NCBI RefSeq assembly: GCF_030824335.1
Contig: NZ_JAVBXX010000003.1
Span: 110,472-174,471, forward strand
Length of the DNA: 64,000 nucleotides
Direction: 5' to 3'
Source of the DNA: Azonexus sp.
GTDB taxonomy: Bacteria > Pseudomonadota > Gammaproteobacteria > Burkholderiales > Rhodocyclaceae
Below the pieces are notes generated by a model. The model had not been told where the DNA came from. It was given only the letters and a program-made list of their open reading frames with translations, and ran no database searches. Every line of letters starts with the position of its first letter. The stretch's first letter is position 1. The translations under genes and the position numbers were made by a program. This document shows positions 33,373-41,320 of this stretch, one piece after another.

Positions 33373-33789
33373 TTAAAACAGATCAAGTTGCCCATCACCG
33401 GCCGGGTTGATGCCGGTATCGCCGTTGCGGCGGATGTTTGTGATCTGGCGACCGGTCAGCCGGTATGCCAGTGCCTGGTCGCGGATGCTGTATTGCGTCG
33501 ATGTCTTGCAGATCGCAACGTTGCGCGCGACCTGCCACAGCTTGTCGGCCTTCGGCATCGATACCCGGCCGGCCGCATCCATATGCGCCGCCAGCACGAT
33601 GCGCAGGCGGGCCATTTCATCGGCCTTCAAGCCAAGGGCTTCACCTTTCAGCACCGGGATGTTGACGTTGACGCCGCCGCGCGTCTCCAGCCATTCCCGT
33701 GCCCGGACGTAGCCGAGCGCCTTGACGACGGCTTTCAGCACCGGCGGCAGCAGGGACAGCAGTTCGGTATCGACCATGGGCCAGTCCAT
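33373..33789 (-). CDS. Mor-family transcription activator
   Basis: The frame is open upstream, but the ATG at 33789 (138 aa) has GGAGGT nearby and follows GemA without gap. The product has NVNIPVLKGE, a dimer helix region, and a C-terminal HTH (IRDQALAYRLTGRQITNIRR), matching the Mor/C family that activates middle and late transcription of Mu. In Mu the mor gene also follows gemA. No second family member (C) is visible here, so this protein may control both late operons through the palindromes at 32904 and 43677. Confidence 0.75.
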   Translation of the reverse strand: MDWPMVDTELLSLLPPVLKAVVKALGYVRAREWLETRGGVNVNIPVLKGEALGLKADEMARLRIVLAAHMDAAGRVSMPKADKLWQVARNVAICKTSTQYSIRDQALAYRLTGRQITNIRRNGDTGINPAGDGQLDLF

Positions 33790-33791
33790 CG

Positions 33792-34247
33792 CTACCTCCG
33801 CTGCCAACCCTTGAGGGCTTCGATGATGTTCCGGCGCTCGTCCTCCGGCGTCAGGCTGTCCAGGTCGGGCACGTCGTGGCCGACCTGGCGGGCGCACCAC
33901 TTGAGTAGCGCGGGCCGGCTGGCGTTCTCGATCCGGCCGGACTCGCCGAGCTTGCCCCACAGGCGCACGATATGCGCAATGTCCGGCGGCGCCGCACGCT
34001 TCTGGCCGTTGCCGGCCTTGTGCGGCTGCTTCTCACGCGGCCAGCCCCGGCGCTCGTAGTCGGCCAGCACCGACGACAGCATCGGCAGCGTCATGGTCAG
34101 CGCCGATACCTTGTCACCCTGGCGCCGGCCGCCGTGCCGGGCGAGCAGATCGCGGTGGCTATCATCCGACCAGCCCGGCAGGTTCTTCAGCGCCCAGCCT
34201 TTGGCGATGCCAACGAGCTGCAGCAGGTGTTTGCTCAGACCGGACAT
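33792..34247 (-). CDS. gemA: GemA-family regulatory protein (Mu gp16-like)
   Basis: The 151-residue protein begins MSGLSKHLLQLVGIAKGWAL and has GWSDDSHRDLLARHGGRR, QGDKVSALTM and WPREKQPHK, followed by ALLKWCARQVGHDVPDLDSL. This is the GemA (DUF1018) pattern. In Mu, GemA modulates host gene expression and DNA gyrase-related supercoiling. It precedes mor, as in Mu. Confidence 0.88.
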   Translation of the reverse strand: MSGLSKHLLQLVGIAKGWALKNLPGWSDDSHRDLLARHGGRRQGDKVSALTMTLPMLSSVLADYERRGWPREKQPHKAGNGQKRAAPPDIAHIVRLWGKLGESGRIENASRPALLKWCARQVGHDVPDLDSLTPEDERRNIIEALKGWQRR

Positions 34248-34453
34248 TCGCGTACCTCCAGTGCCACGGCAGCGTACGCATAGGCCATTTGCAGCGCAGC
34301 ATCTAGGCCAGCTTTGTCATTGCCCACGCCGTGATACGCAAGTATTCCTGGCAGCGCCGCCATCGCGAACTGATCGCGCAACGTCTGCTGGGCCAAGCGC
34401 AAATCCTTTTCAAGCGTGCGAATCCGCGCTTCAAGCCATTCGATATCGTTCAT
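34235..34453 (-). CDS. Small early phage protein with coiled coil (72 aa)
   Basis: The product opens with a charged coiled coil (MNDIEWLEARIRTLEKDLRL) and continues with an Ala-rich helix (AYAYAAVALEV). Start and stop overlap both neighbours by ATGA-type junctions, so it belongs to the early operon. The family is not recognised. Confidence 0.6.
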   Translation of the reverse strand: MNDIEWLEARIRTLEKDLRLAQQTLRDQFAMAALPGILAYHGVGNDKAGLDAALQMAYAYAAVALEVRECPV

Positions 34454-35151
34454 CAGCGGACTCCCAGCGAAAGCGGGCCAACATCTGCACCAACACCGCG
34501 ATTCAATTGAGCATCACGCCCGGCAGAGTGGCCATTCCAGCGGTCCCGGTGTTCGTGATCGCGCAGATTCCGACCATCGTTGCGGTCCCGCGCTTCGAGT
34601 TTCGCCAGTTCGCCATACTCGGCGGCAACGAATGCCGAGATGGAACGCGTTTCCGATTCGCTGCACGACAGGGCCGGCAGCAGCGCCGTCGCCGCCCGTA
34701 CCCAGCCCTCGCAGAACATATCGGCACGGCGTGTCTTGGTCGACGTCTTGCAGCGGCGCAGAGTCTTCTGGATGTACTCAGCACGTGCGGCACGCAACTG
34801 GCGGCTCAGCACCAGGAAAGCGTACTGCGCAATCTCTGGTGATGCGCCACAACCGATGAACAACCATTCCGCCCGTCGCGATGACCAGCCGGGTGCGAAA
34901 ACCAACCTGCAGGCGAACGACTCAGCCACCACAGATGCCAGCAGGTTTTCCCAAAGCGGCGGCGTCGAAGTCACACCCGATTTCGCCTTCGCGTCACTAG
35001 CCCGGCTGGCTTCGATGTCCAGGTCCGCAACCTTGAACTCCGCCATCAGCTTCTGCGCATGGCGAAGGGCCGCTGCAGCTTCGTGCTCGTTGGCGCTCTT
35101 TGACAACGCCAGGCACTTCTTGATCTTCTCGATGGCTTTACGCTTATCCAT
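34453..35151 (-). CDS. DUF2786 early phage protein
   Basis: The ATG at 35151 follows GAGGTG by 6 nt. The first 45 residues are the DUF2786 motif (KCLALSKSANEHEAAAAL, then AQKLMAEFKV). The remaining part has YIQKTLRRCKTSTKTRRADM, like phage DUF2786/DUF7168 proteins. The 232-residue size is usual. Function is unknown, but such genes lie in early regions of many Mu-like phages. Confidence 0.82.
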   Translation of the reverse strand: MDKRKAIEKIKKCLALSKSANEHEAAAALRHAQKLMAEFKVADLDIEASRASDAKAKSGVTSTPPLWENLLASVVAESFACRLVFAPGWSSRRAEWLFIGCGASPEIAQYAFLVLSRQLRAARAEYIQKTLRRCKTSTKTRRADMFCEGWVRAATALLPALSCSESETRSISAFVAAEYGELAKLEARDRNDGRNLRDHEHRDRWNGHSAGRDAQLNRGVGADVGPLSLGVR

Positions 35152-35470
35152 TATCTTCACCTCCGATTTCCCAGCCCCACAGTTCCGTCTTCTTGCCGGT
35201 GCGGCGATTATCGAAAGCAACGAGAAACGTCCAGCCGGTTTTGGTCAGCACACGCTTTTGGGCCGCATTTTCCGCGTCGACCGTGCAAGTGGCGTAGTCG
35301 TACAGCGATTCGTCGAGCAGCCTCATCTGTTCAAGCTTCTGCTGCGTGCCGAGGCCTTTACCACGGCCAGCGGGCACGATGAAAAAACCGTGGCAGTGCG
35401 CGAGTTGGGGCTGACCTGGAATGGGCGAAATTTCAAACGCGCCGAATTCCGATGCGTAACGGGTCGTCAT
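35144..35470 (-). CDS. GNAT-like acetyltransferase in the phage early operon
   Basis: The ATG at 35470 (108 aa) gives a compact GNAT-like domain: AHCHGFFIVPAGRGKGLGT holds the V-x-x-x-x-R-x-x-G-x-G acetyl-CoA loop (R-G-K-G-L-G). DYATCTVDAENAAQKRVL is the helix that usually follows, with a conserved Asn. It overlaps the DUF2786 gene by 8 nt. The substrate is unknown; phage GNATs can modify host proteins or DNA bases. The domain is shorter than most GNATs, so the call is moderate. Confidence 0.6.
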   Translation of the reverse strand: MTTRYASEFGAFEISPIPGQPQLAHCHGFFIVPAGRGKGLGTQQKLEQMRLLDESLYDYATCTVDAENAAQKRVLTKTGWTFLVAFDNRRTGKKTELWGWEIGGEDNG

Positions 35471-35471
35471 G

Positions 35472-36089
35472 TCACACCGCCGCCACATCAAGGGGAATCG
35501 GTTCGTACTTGTCCGTCTCACCTACGCGCTTGTGAAACCGAACATACGACGTACTACCCACAACCTGCAGGCTTTCTGAGACGGCCTGCATTGCCCGCTG
35601 CCACTTCTCATCTTTGATATCGAGGCGCCGCAGGGCCAGCACGCGGCCGACGTTGATCTTGCCTTCCTTGTCGGTATCGAAGGCCGACTGCACAAGCGCC
35701 TTGATTTCGTCACGGCTACCCTGGCTCCAGTCGATGATGCATTCGTCGATCAGGTGCTTGGCCGCCTGCAGCCGCTCGTCGAACACCATGCGGTCGGCAA
35801 CGGCCACGCTGACACGATAGCGACCATCGAAGCTATGCAGCGTGACATTGCCCTTATTGCCACCGCGCTTGACCCCGTACTTCTCGGCGCTGAGCGAGAC
35901 AAAGGCGCCCACGTCGGCAAAGGCCCGCTGCTTGAAGGCGGCAAGGTCCGCGCTCGCTTGCTCGGCCCCCTTGGCCAGCTCCAGCACCAGATCATCGCGC
36001 ATGCGATCAATCGGGCCGATCAAGCTCTCCGGCACAAGCCGGCCTTGCGCGTCTTTGCGGTAGCCAGCGGGAATGGTTTGGTTTTGCAT
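35472..36089 (-). CDS. DUF3164 early phage protein
   Basis: The ATG at 36089 follows GGAG by 6-7 nt. The 205-residue product starts QNQTIPAGYRKDAQGRLVPE and has EKYGVKRGGNKGNVTLHSFD, ALVQSAFDTDKEGKINVGRV and STSYVRFHKRVGE, the DUF3164 signature. The family is found almost only in Mu-like phages near the transposition genes. Its function is unknown. Confidence 0.88.
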   Translation of the reverse strand: MQNQTIPAGYRKDAQGRLVPESLIGPIDRMRDDLVLELAKGAEQASADLAAFKQRAFADVGAFVSLSAEKYGVKRGGNKGNVTLHSFDGRYRVSVAVADRMVFDERLQAAKHLIDECIIDWSQGSRDEIKALVQSAFDTDKEGKINVGRVLALRRLDIKDEKWQRAMQAVSESLQVVGSTSYVRFHKRVGETDKYEPIPLDVAAV

Positions 36090-36109
36090 GATTTCTCCAG
36101 AGGTAAGGG

Positions 36110-36424
36110 TTACTGCGGTTTCGGTTCGACCCAGCTCAGCTGGATGCCCATGAACAAGCCGCTGACGACAACGCAAGCGCCATCAGGGCGGAAGGAGCGC
36201 GGCCCCATACGGTCCAGCAGCGGCGAAAGCGACATGGCGTCATGACGCCGGATGTGCGCCTGTGGCACCGGGCCGGCCAGCTTCGACCAGACCACTGCCA
36301 GGCCCATGCCGCGCAGTTCGCGGGTAGCCGCATTGAGTGAAGCCAGGCGGTCCTGAAAAGCCGGCGTCAGCACGGCAGGGGCAGATGTCAGCGGGGCAGC
36401 GGGGACAACAAGCTGTAGCGGCAT
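36110..36424 (-). CDS. Early phage protein of unknown function (104 aa)
   Basis: The product begins MPLQLVVPAAPLTSAPAVL, has a short helix (RLASLNAATRELRGMGLAVV) and ends FMGIQLSWVEPKPQ with beta-strand character. It lies between the MuB-like and DUF3164 genes on the same strand with small gaps. I do not recognise a family. Confidence 0.6.
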   Translation of the reverse strand: MPLQLVVPAAPLTSAPAVLTPAFQDRLASLNAATRELRGMGLAVVWSKLAGPVPQAHIRRHDAMSLSPLLDRMGPRSFRPDGACVVVSGLFMGIQLSWVEPKPQ

Positions 36425-36433
36425 GGCGATCTC

Positions 36434-37378
36434 CTAAGCGAGGGATTGCAGGCACAGGGCCTGTTTGGCGACCGCGTCGACCAACTTCACGTCGAGCGGG
36501 CGGTTCTTGCGGAATTCCTTGATGCCGGCAATCAGGCCCTCCACCAGCATCCGGGCACTGCCCTTGCAGTAGGCGAACAGTCGGGCAATCACGTCATCGG
36601 CAACCTCTTCGGCGCCGAATGCGGACTGCACCAGGGCGGCCGCATCCTCAGCGGTGATGCCGGTTACGGTGCCCGGCCAAAAGCCGGTACGGCTGCGAAT
36701 CTGGTCAAACTGGCCGTGCTGCGGCTTGATCAGGCCGGACAGGTGTTCGGTACCGGCCAGCACGATGCCGATACCAGCTAGGTCTCGAACGCGGCGGATG
36801 GTGTGCAACTGGTTCGGCGTCAGCGTCTCGGCTTCGTCGACGATCAGCAAGGCGTCGGTGTTCTTGAGGCTGGCGACCAGATCATCGAACTTGTCGGCGA
36901 TGCTGCCCTTGCCGGTGCCCACAACCAGCCGGTAAAGCTGCTTGGTCAAGCTGGCCTGCGTCATCGTCGGCGCCGCCTCGATAAAGTAGGTGTTCGGGTG
37001 CGTGCTGACGTAGTACTTGAGTGCGAAGGTTTTGCCAGTGCCGACAAAGCCAGTCATGACCGCAAAATTGCGGTAACGCCGCGCCATGTCGCACGCCGTG
37101 TTCATCAGCTTGAACACGCTGGTCTGCACCGGTGCCATGGCGTGGCCGCTGGTTTCGTCGGCATGGCGCATGGCCGATTCAACCGAAGCCAGCAGCTTGG
37201 TCGGGCTGGTGGCGTAGGTGCCCTTGAGTATCTGGTTCAAACTGCTGGCGCTGATGCGGGCCAGGCGAGCCAGACCAGCTTGGGTATAGTCGCGCTCTTG
37301 AATCCACTTCAGTGTGGCTTCGATCATTTCGCGGTCGGCTCCGTTGTAATGGGCGGGCCAGTGCATTTGTTCTGTCAC
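36434..37378 (-). CDS. AAA ATPase, MuB-like target-choice protein
   Basis: I chose GTG at 37378, 6 nt after GAGGGG; a TTG six codons upstream is also open. The N-terminal 60 residues form an HTH (YTQAGLARLARISASSLNQI), as in MuB. The ATPase part has Walker A GFVGTGKT (about 110-117) and Walker B ALLIVDEAE. MuB binds DNA, selects target sites and activates the transposase. It starts just after the MuA stop, matching the A-B order in Mu. Confidence 0.9.
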   Translation of the reverse strand: MTEQMHWPAHYNGADREMIEATLKWIQERDYTQAGLARLARISASSLNQILKGTYATSPTKLLASVESAMRHADETSGHAMAPVQTSVFKLMNTACDMARRYRNFAVMTGFVGTGKTFALKYYVSTHPNTYFIEAAPTMTQASLTKQLYRLVVGTGKGSIADKFDDLVASLKNTDALLIVDEAETLTPNQLHTIRRVRDLAGIGIVLAGTEHLSGLIKPQHGQFDQIRSRTGFWPGTVTGITAEDAAALVQSAFGAEEVADDVIARLFAYCKGSARMLVEGLIAGIKEFRKNRPLDVKLVDAVAKQALCLQSLA

Positions 37379-37388
37379 GTTTTTCCCC

Positions 37389-39050
37389 TCAGTCAAAAAT
37401 GTTTATTTCGTCGCCGCTGGTATCACTCAGCAGGCGGGTAGCGGTGCCTTCCAGCGCCGCGCCATCTGCCATTGCATCGGCATCAATGACCAGCCCGGCG
37501 CGGGCCTGTTGTTCGTTCATCTTGGTTTGCAGGCGCTTCATGGCATCGCTGGCGCGGGCCATGCGCTTTTCTTCCAGTCGGTTCGGTGCGATGGCGTCCA
37601 TGTTGGTGACCAGGTTGGCATCACAAATCCAGCGTCCGGTCTGGGTGCGCATCACGCCTACCCGGTCATCCATCAGGTCGTACTCCAGCAGCAGCTTTTC
37701 GCCGTTGAAGGAATGCAGGTCCGGGTGCTTGTAGAAACGTTTGCCGTGCTTGACCTGGGCCTTGGTCACCGTGAGCAGCACGGCTTGACGCTTCAGCTCG
37801 GTCACACAGGCATGCGGCGGAATGGGTACCAGTTCCGACCACAGCGCCGCCCGCGTGACGTACTTGTTTTCCGGATGCGGGCGCAGGTGGTAGCGATCCA
37901 GCCAGGCATTGAAGGCAGCAACGAACTGATCCAGCGTGGGCAGCGCCAGCCGGCCGGCCTTGATTTCGCGCACCGTGCGCTGCAACACCTCGGGCGCCAT
38001 GTCGTCGCCGCAGTAGAACTCCGGCATCCACATCTTCAGGAAATCTTCCTTGGCGGTGCGGAAGAAGCGTTCGATCCAGCCCTTGCCGTGCGGGTTGCCG
38101 GGGATGGCGTGAATCACCTCCTGAACCCCGGCGCGGGCGTAGAAACCGACCACCTCGTCGCTCATCAGCATGTTCTTGTAGCCGGAGCCGTTGTCGACAT
38201 AGAGCAGTGGCGGCACATGGTTCCAGCGGGCGAAGCATTCGGCCCACATGTTCTGCACGGCGTAGGTGCCTTCGTGTTCGTCGGCCCGCCAGCCGACAAT
38301 CACACGGCTCTTCATATCCATTGCCACCGTCAGTTCCGGGCGCCAGATATCACCGGTCACCGGGTGAGCCAGATACACGTCGGCGCGGTAGCCGTCGGCC
38401 ACATACACGTCACCGGCCAGGGCGTTCTCGGTGGAGCGGCGGATGTAGGCTTTCTGGGAGAGCCTGTAGAGGTTTTTCCCCAAGCGGACCGGGCTGTTGC
38501 GTCCGAGCATGGCGGGGACTCCTGATAGGTAATTGCGAACCTGGTCGTAGCTGATGGCAAACCTGTCGACCTCGACCAACTGTTTGTGCACCGCCGCCAT
38601 GTCCGGCTTGCTGGGTGCATTGAAATATTCCAGGGCGGGGCCCCACCATCCGGCGGCTTCCACCACCCGGCCCTTGTGGTCGGGCAGCAAGGCGGTAACG
38701 CCGCCCTCGCGGTATTGGGCGCACCACTCGCAAATAGCCGAGCGGGAGGGCGCAGGACGGCCCGCTTTGGCAGCACCAGCCAGCATGGTGCTGACGTGGG
38801 CAGGCAACACGTCGGCCGCGCCACGCTCCAGCAGCAGCCCGACCGCGTTGTTTTGAGTCACGCCGGTATCGGTCAGGGCACGGACATAAAGCACCACCCC
38901 TTCCCGGTACAGGGCTACTTGCCGAGCCCGTTCGGTGGCTTCACGCCAGGGGTCTCGACTGCGCAGGGCCAGCACCTTGGCGGTGGGCATCACAACCGCC
39001 CCCCCACCGGTGGCAGGCTCAATGCGTTTGAGCATTTGTGCGCGGGCCAT
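37389..39050 (-). CDS. DDE transposase, MuA-like
   Basis: The 553-residue protein has N-terminal DNA-binding helices, an rve-type catalytic core and a beta-barrel C-terminal domain (mu-transposase C). Likely catalytic residues are Asp219 (VADGYRAD), Asp286 (YVDNGSG) and Glu327 (GWIERFFRT); the two Asp are 67 residues apart, as in MuA. The C-terminus has LEGTATRLLSDTSGDEINIFD. It drives integration and replicative transposition. The 5-bp target duplication found at the prophage ends agrees with this enzyme type. Confidence 0.93.
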   Translation of the reverse strand: MARAQMLKRIEPATGGGAVVMPTAKVLALRSRDPWREATERARQVALYREGVVLYVRALTDTGVTQNNAVGLLLERGAADVLPAHVSTMLAGAAKAGRPAPSRSAICEWCAQYREGGVTALLPDHKGRVVEAAGWWGPALEYFNAPSKPDMAAVHKQLVEVDRFAISYDQVRNYLSGVPAMLGRNSPVRLGKNLYRLSQKAYIRRSTENALAGDVYVADGYRADVYLAHPVTGDIWRPELTVAMDMKSRVIVGWRADEHEGTYAVQNMWAECFARWNHVPPLLYVDNGSGYKNMLMSDEVVGFYARAGVQEVIHAIPGNPHGKGWIERFFRTAKEDFLKMWMPEFYCGDDMAPEVLQRTVREIKAGRLALPTLDQFVAAFNAWLDRYHLRPHPENKYVTRAALWSELVPIPPHACVTELKRQAVLLTVTKAQVKHGKRFYKHPDLHSFNGEKLLLEYDLMDDRVGVMRTQTGRWICDANLVTNMDAIAPNRLEEKRMARASDAMKRLQTKMNEQQARAGLVIDADAMADGAALEGTATRLLSDTSGDEINIFD

Positions 39051-39053
39051 GGC

Positions 39054-40403
39054 TTAGGCTCCGTCTGCCTTGTTGGCAGAGCCCTTGGGACGCCCCGGAC
39101 CCTTTGACTTGGCGGCATCGCGCTTTTCCTGACGCATGGCCTGCTCGGCGGCAAAGCGGTTTTCGATCAGGGGGTAGTCGCACAGCCAGCGGGCAGCTTC
39201 GTCCGGGTTCAGCATGTGCTTGGTCATGGGGCGTTCCGGCAAGCTGTTAGGGAATTGATCTTCGATGAACCCGACCAGGTCCAGCGCCCGGGCAGCCAGG
39301 GTATTGGCAACAATCCAGATGGTTTCAACCTGGAACGCGCCTTCTGCGCTCACCACTTCGGTTTCTACAAACAGCTTTTTAAGGCTGTTCAAATGCAGTT
39401 CAGCGCCGAATTGCAGGGCCATGCACTCTTCACGCAGTTCTTCAGTGCGCAGCAGAAAATCCGTGGTGCGCTTCTTTGCCTCAGAGAGCCGCTTGACCTG
39501 GTTGCTGGCCCGCTCCAGCTCGGCTTCGTAGTTCTTCTCCCGCCGCTGCAGAAGGCGGATTTCTTCCTTCAACTGGGCCACCGTCATCATGTCGGCCTTG
39601 CCGATCAAGTCGTTGCCAGACTCGGCGGCTTGGTCAATCACTTCTTGGGGCAGCGAGGCCAGCAGCAGGGCATTTTTCTTGCCGATGGTTAGCGCCTTGG
39701 CGCGGTTCTCTTCGGGCAGGCGTGAATAGAACTTGGCGATGGCAATGCACTCGTAGACGCGCTGCTTTGTCAGTCCTGCATCAGCGATCCAGTCCTTAAA
39801 TTCCGGAGTCCGCTCGGCGGACTCGGTATTTTTCACGGCTTCTTGTGCTGCCCAGAAGGCCACACCTGCACGACAGGCGCGGATCGTGGCCTGGTTGAGT
39901 TCATCAATGCCGACCTGAATAAACTCATCGGCGGTCAGGGCCTGAAAGCCAAACTCCCGCAAGCACACCTCAAGTTGCTGCTGGCCGGGTTCGAGGGGGT
40001 CGGTGACCAACATGGGGCTGACGGGGTTTGCGGCGCCATCGGCATCCTGGCGCACCAAGATTTGCTGTTCGGCAGCGATATCAATGGCCCGCTGTAACTC
40101 GGCATCGACCACAGCCGGCATTTCAGCCTGCCCAGCGACGATGCGCTGAGCGTAGAGCGTAGAACCAAAGCGGGGCTTGCTAGCCTCGCCAATGCCGAGG
40201 TCAATTTCAGGCGACTCCATCTCGGCTGCACCAAGGGAGTCTTCGAGGTGGCGTAGCTCATCTCTGTCCTGAACGGCAACTTCAAGGCTGACCAGTGACC
40301 CACCATTGGCAAGATAAGCCTCAACCCACTTCGGCTGACGCCCCTTGCCGGACCATTGCAGGTCACTCATGTTCGGGTGGCAGTATTTGATTTCTGTGCT
40401 CAT
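39054..40403 (-). CDS. Early DNA-binding protein with H-NS-like motif, DUF3102-like centre and AT-hook end
   Basis: The 449-residue protein has an H-NS C-terminal-type motif near its N-terminus (WSGKGRQPKWVEAYLANGGS, about 17-36). A DUF3102-like helical region follows (ATIRACRAGVAFWAAQEAV, about 170-190; later ALTIGKKNALLLASL), then a coiled coil (LKEEIRLLQRREKNYEAELE). The C-terminus carries an AT-hook-like SKGPGRPKGSANK. The H-NS motif normally sits at the C-terminus of H-NS proteins, so its place here is unusual. It lies between ner and A and may bind AT-rich DNA during early infection. Confidence 0.72.
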   Translation of the reverse strand: MSTEIKYCHPNMSDLQWSGKGRQPKWVEAYLANGGSLVSLEVAVQDRDELRHLEDSLGAAEMESPEIDLGIGEASKPRFGSTLYAQRIVAGQAEMPAVVDAELQRAIDIAAEQQILVRQDADGAANPVSPMLVTDPLEPGQQQLEVCLREFGFQALTADEFIQVGIDELNQATIRACRAGVAFWAAQEAVKNTESAERTPEFKDWIADAGLTKQRVYECIAIAKFYSRLPEENRAKALTIGKKNALLLASLPQEVIDQAAESGNDLIGKADMMTVAQLKEEIRLLQRREKNYEAELERASNQVKRLSEAKKRTTDFLLRTEELREECMALQFGAELHLNSLKKLFVETEVVSAEGAFQVETIWIVANTLAARALDLVGFIEDQFPNSLPERPMTKHMLNPDEAARWLCDYPLIENRFAAEQAMRQEKRDAAKSKGPGRPKGSANKADGA

Positions 40404-40413
40404 TTAATTCCCC

Positions 40414-40650
40414 TCAGGCTGCTTTCAAACCAACAAGAACATCGTCGAGCGTCACATCAAGCCGTCCATCGACAATTCCAAGCGCCACGGCAACCTTGCG
40501 AGCGTTGCCACGCTTGCCCGGCATTTTTCCTGTGAGCACCTTGCTGACGGTCGATTCAGGCACTTCCAAACGACGGGCAATGTCGGACTGGGAGATGCCA
40601 GCGAGCTTTATCCGCCCATTCACTTGTGCTAGCCTTTCGTTTTCTTTCAC
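40414..40650 (-). CDS. Ner-like early repressor (HTH)
   Basis: The 78-residue protein is a Cro/C1-type HTH: GRIKLAGISQSDIARRLEVP and STVSKVLTGKMPGKRGNAR. It is the first gene of the leftward early operon and diverges from the repressor, the place of ner in Mu, where Ner shuts down early and repressor transcription. It probably binds the operators between 40651 and 40747. Confidence 0.8.
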   Translation of the reverse strand: MKENERLAQVNGRIKLAGISQSDIARRLEVPESTVSKVLTGKMPGKRGNARKVAVALGIVDGRLDVTLDDVLVGLKAA

Positions 40651-40747
40651 TTTGTTTCACTCCTTAGGCAAAGCTGGATTGAGAATTTAAGTTCGTTCAA
40701 TTTGTTTCAATTATGGGAACTATTGTTCTCTCTGTCAATGGACGTAT
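40651..40747. promoter_or_regulatory. Divergent early/repressor promoter-operator region
   Basis: This AT-rich gap between ner and the repressor holds GAAC-TATT-GTTC (40717-40728, a perfect 4-4-4 dyad) and direct repeats GTTCAATTTG (40694) and GTTTCAATTA (40704), candidate operators. The repressor ATG at 40748 has no clear Shine-Dalgarno, so its mRNA may be leaderless or weakly translated. Confidence 0.5.
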
Positions 40748-41233
40748 ATGGATTTTTGTTCTCTTTGCTCCCCTCGTATTGCCGAGGAAAGAAAGCGTCT
40801 GAAACTTGGCCAGGAGCAGGCCGGGGCGGCGTGTGGGGTCAGTCGCGAGATGTGGGGGAAGTACGAACGCGCCAAGGCGGCAATGGGCGGCGATGTGCTG
40901 TTTCTCTTTGCCCGTGCGGGAGCTGATGTTCAATACATACTCACGGGAATCCGTTCAAGCAGCGTGACCGCGCCTGATGAGCAATTGCTTCTGGAGGGCT
41001 ATCGCGCTCTTGATGCGACAACAAAACGGCGGGCCTTGGCATTCATGCTGACCGAGTCAGGCCCGGTCGCGGTACAGAAGAAGATCAAGGAAAAGGTTGC
41101 TGAACAAGCCCAGACCCAAACCACCGTGACTGCCAACGGTGACGGTGCCCAAGCAGCAGCCAACAAGATCAAAAACCGGGGAAAGAAGGCCGTGACCATC
41201 ACCGGCGACAACAACACCTTGGGAAACAAATGA
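40748..41233 (+). CDS. Prophage repressor (XRE-family HTH)
   Basis: The 161-residue protein has a short CSLC motif, an HTH (RKRLKLGQEQAGAACGVSRE, WGKYERAKAAMGG) and a C-terminal oligomerisation-type tail ending VTITGDNNTLGNK. It diverges from ner, as Mu c does. It is the first gene of the rightward lysogenic transcript that continues through the XRE and Rex-like genes. No peptidase domain is present, so induction by RecA cleavage is not expected. Confidence 0.82.
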   Translation: MDFCSLCSPRIAEERKRLKLGQEQAGAACGVSREMWGKYERAKAAMGGDVLFLFARAGADVQYILTGIRSSSVTAPDEQLLLEGYRALDATTKRRALAFMLTESGPVAVQKKIKEKVAEQAQTQTTVTANGDGAQAAANKIKNRGKKAVTITGDNNTLGNK

Positions 41234-41316
41234 CGGTCACTGGAAACACCGGACCAGGTTCAGTCGTCATCCAAACCCTTCACCTGCACATGCACATGCA
41301 TATTTTTGGGAAATGA
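41230..41316 (+). CDS. 28-aa His/Met-rich peptide overlapping the repressor stop
   Basis: ATG at 41230 overlaps the repressor TGA (ATGA), so it would be translated by coupling. The 28 residues start MTVTGNTGPGSVVIQ and end HLHMHMHIFGK. The beta-type GNTGPGSVV part resembles the GDNNTLGN tail just before it and the GNVHG-type tails of some phage regulators, so it may be the detached end of a longer repressor. Too short to be certain. Confidence 0.35.
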   Translation: MTVTGNTGPGSVVIQTLHLHMHMHIFGK

Positions 41317-41320
41317 TGAG

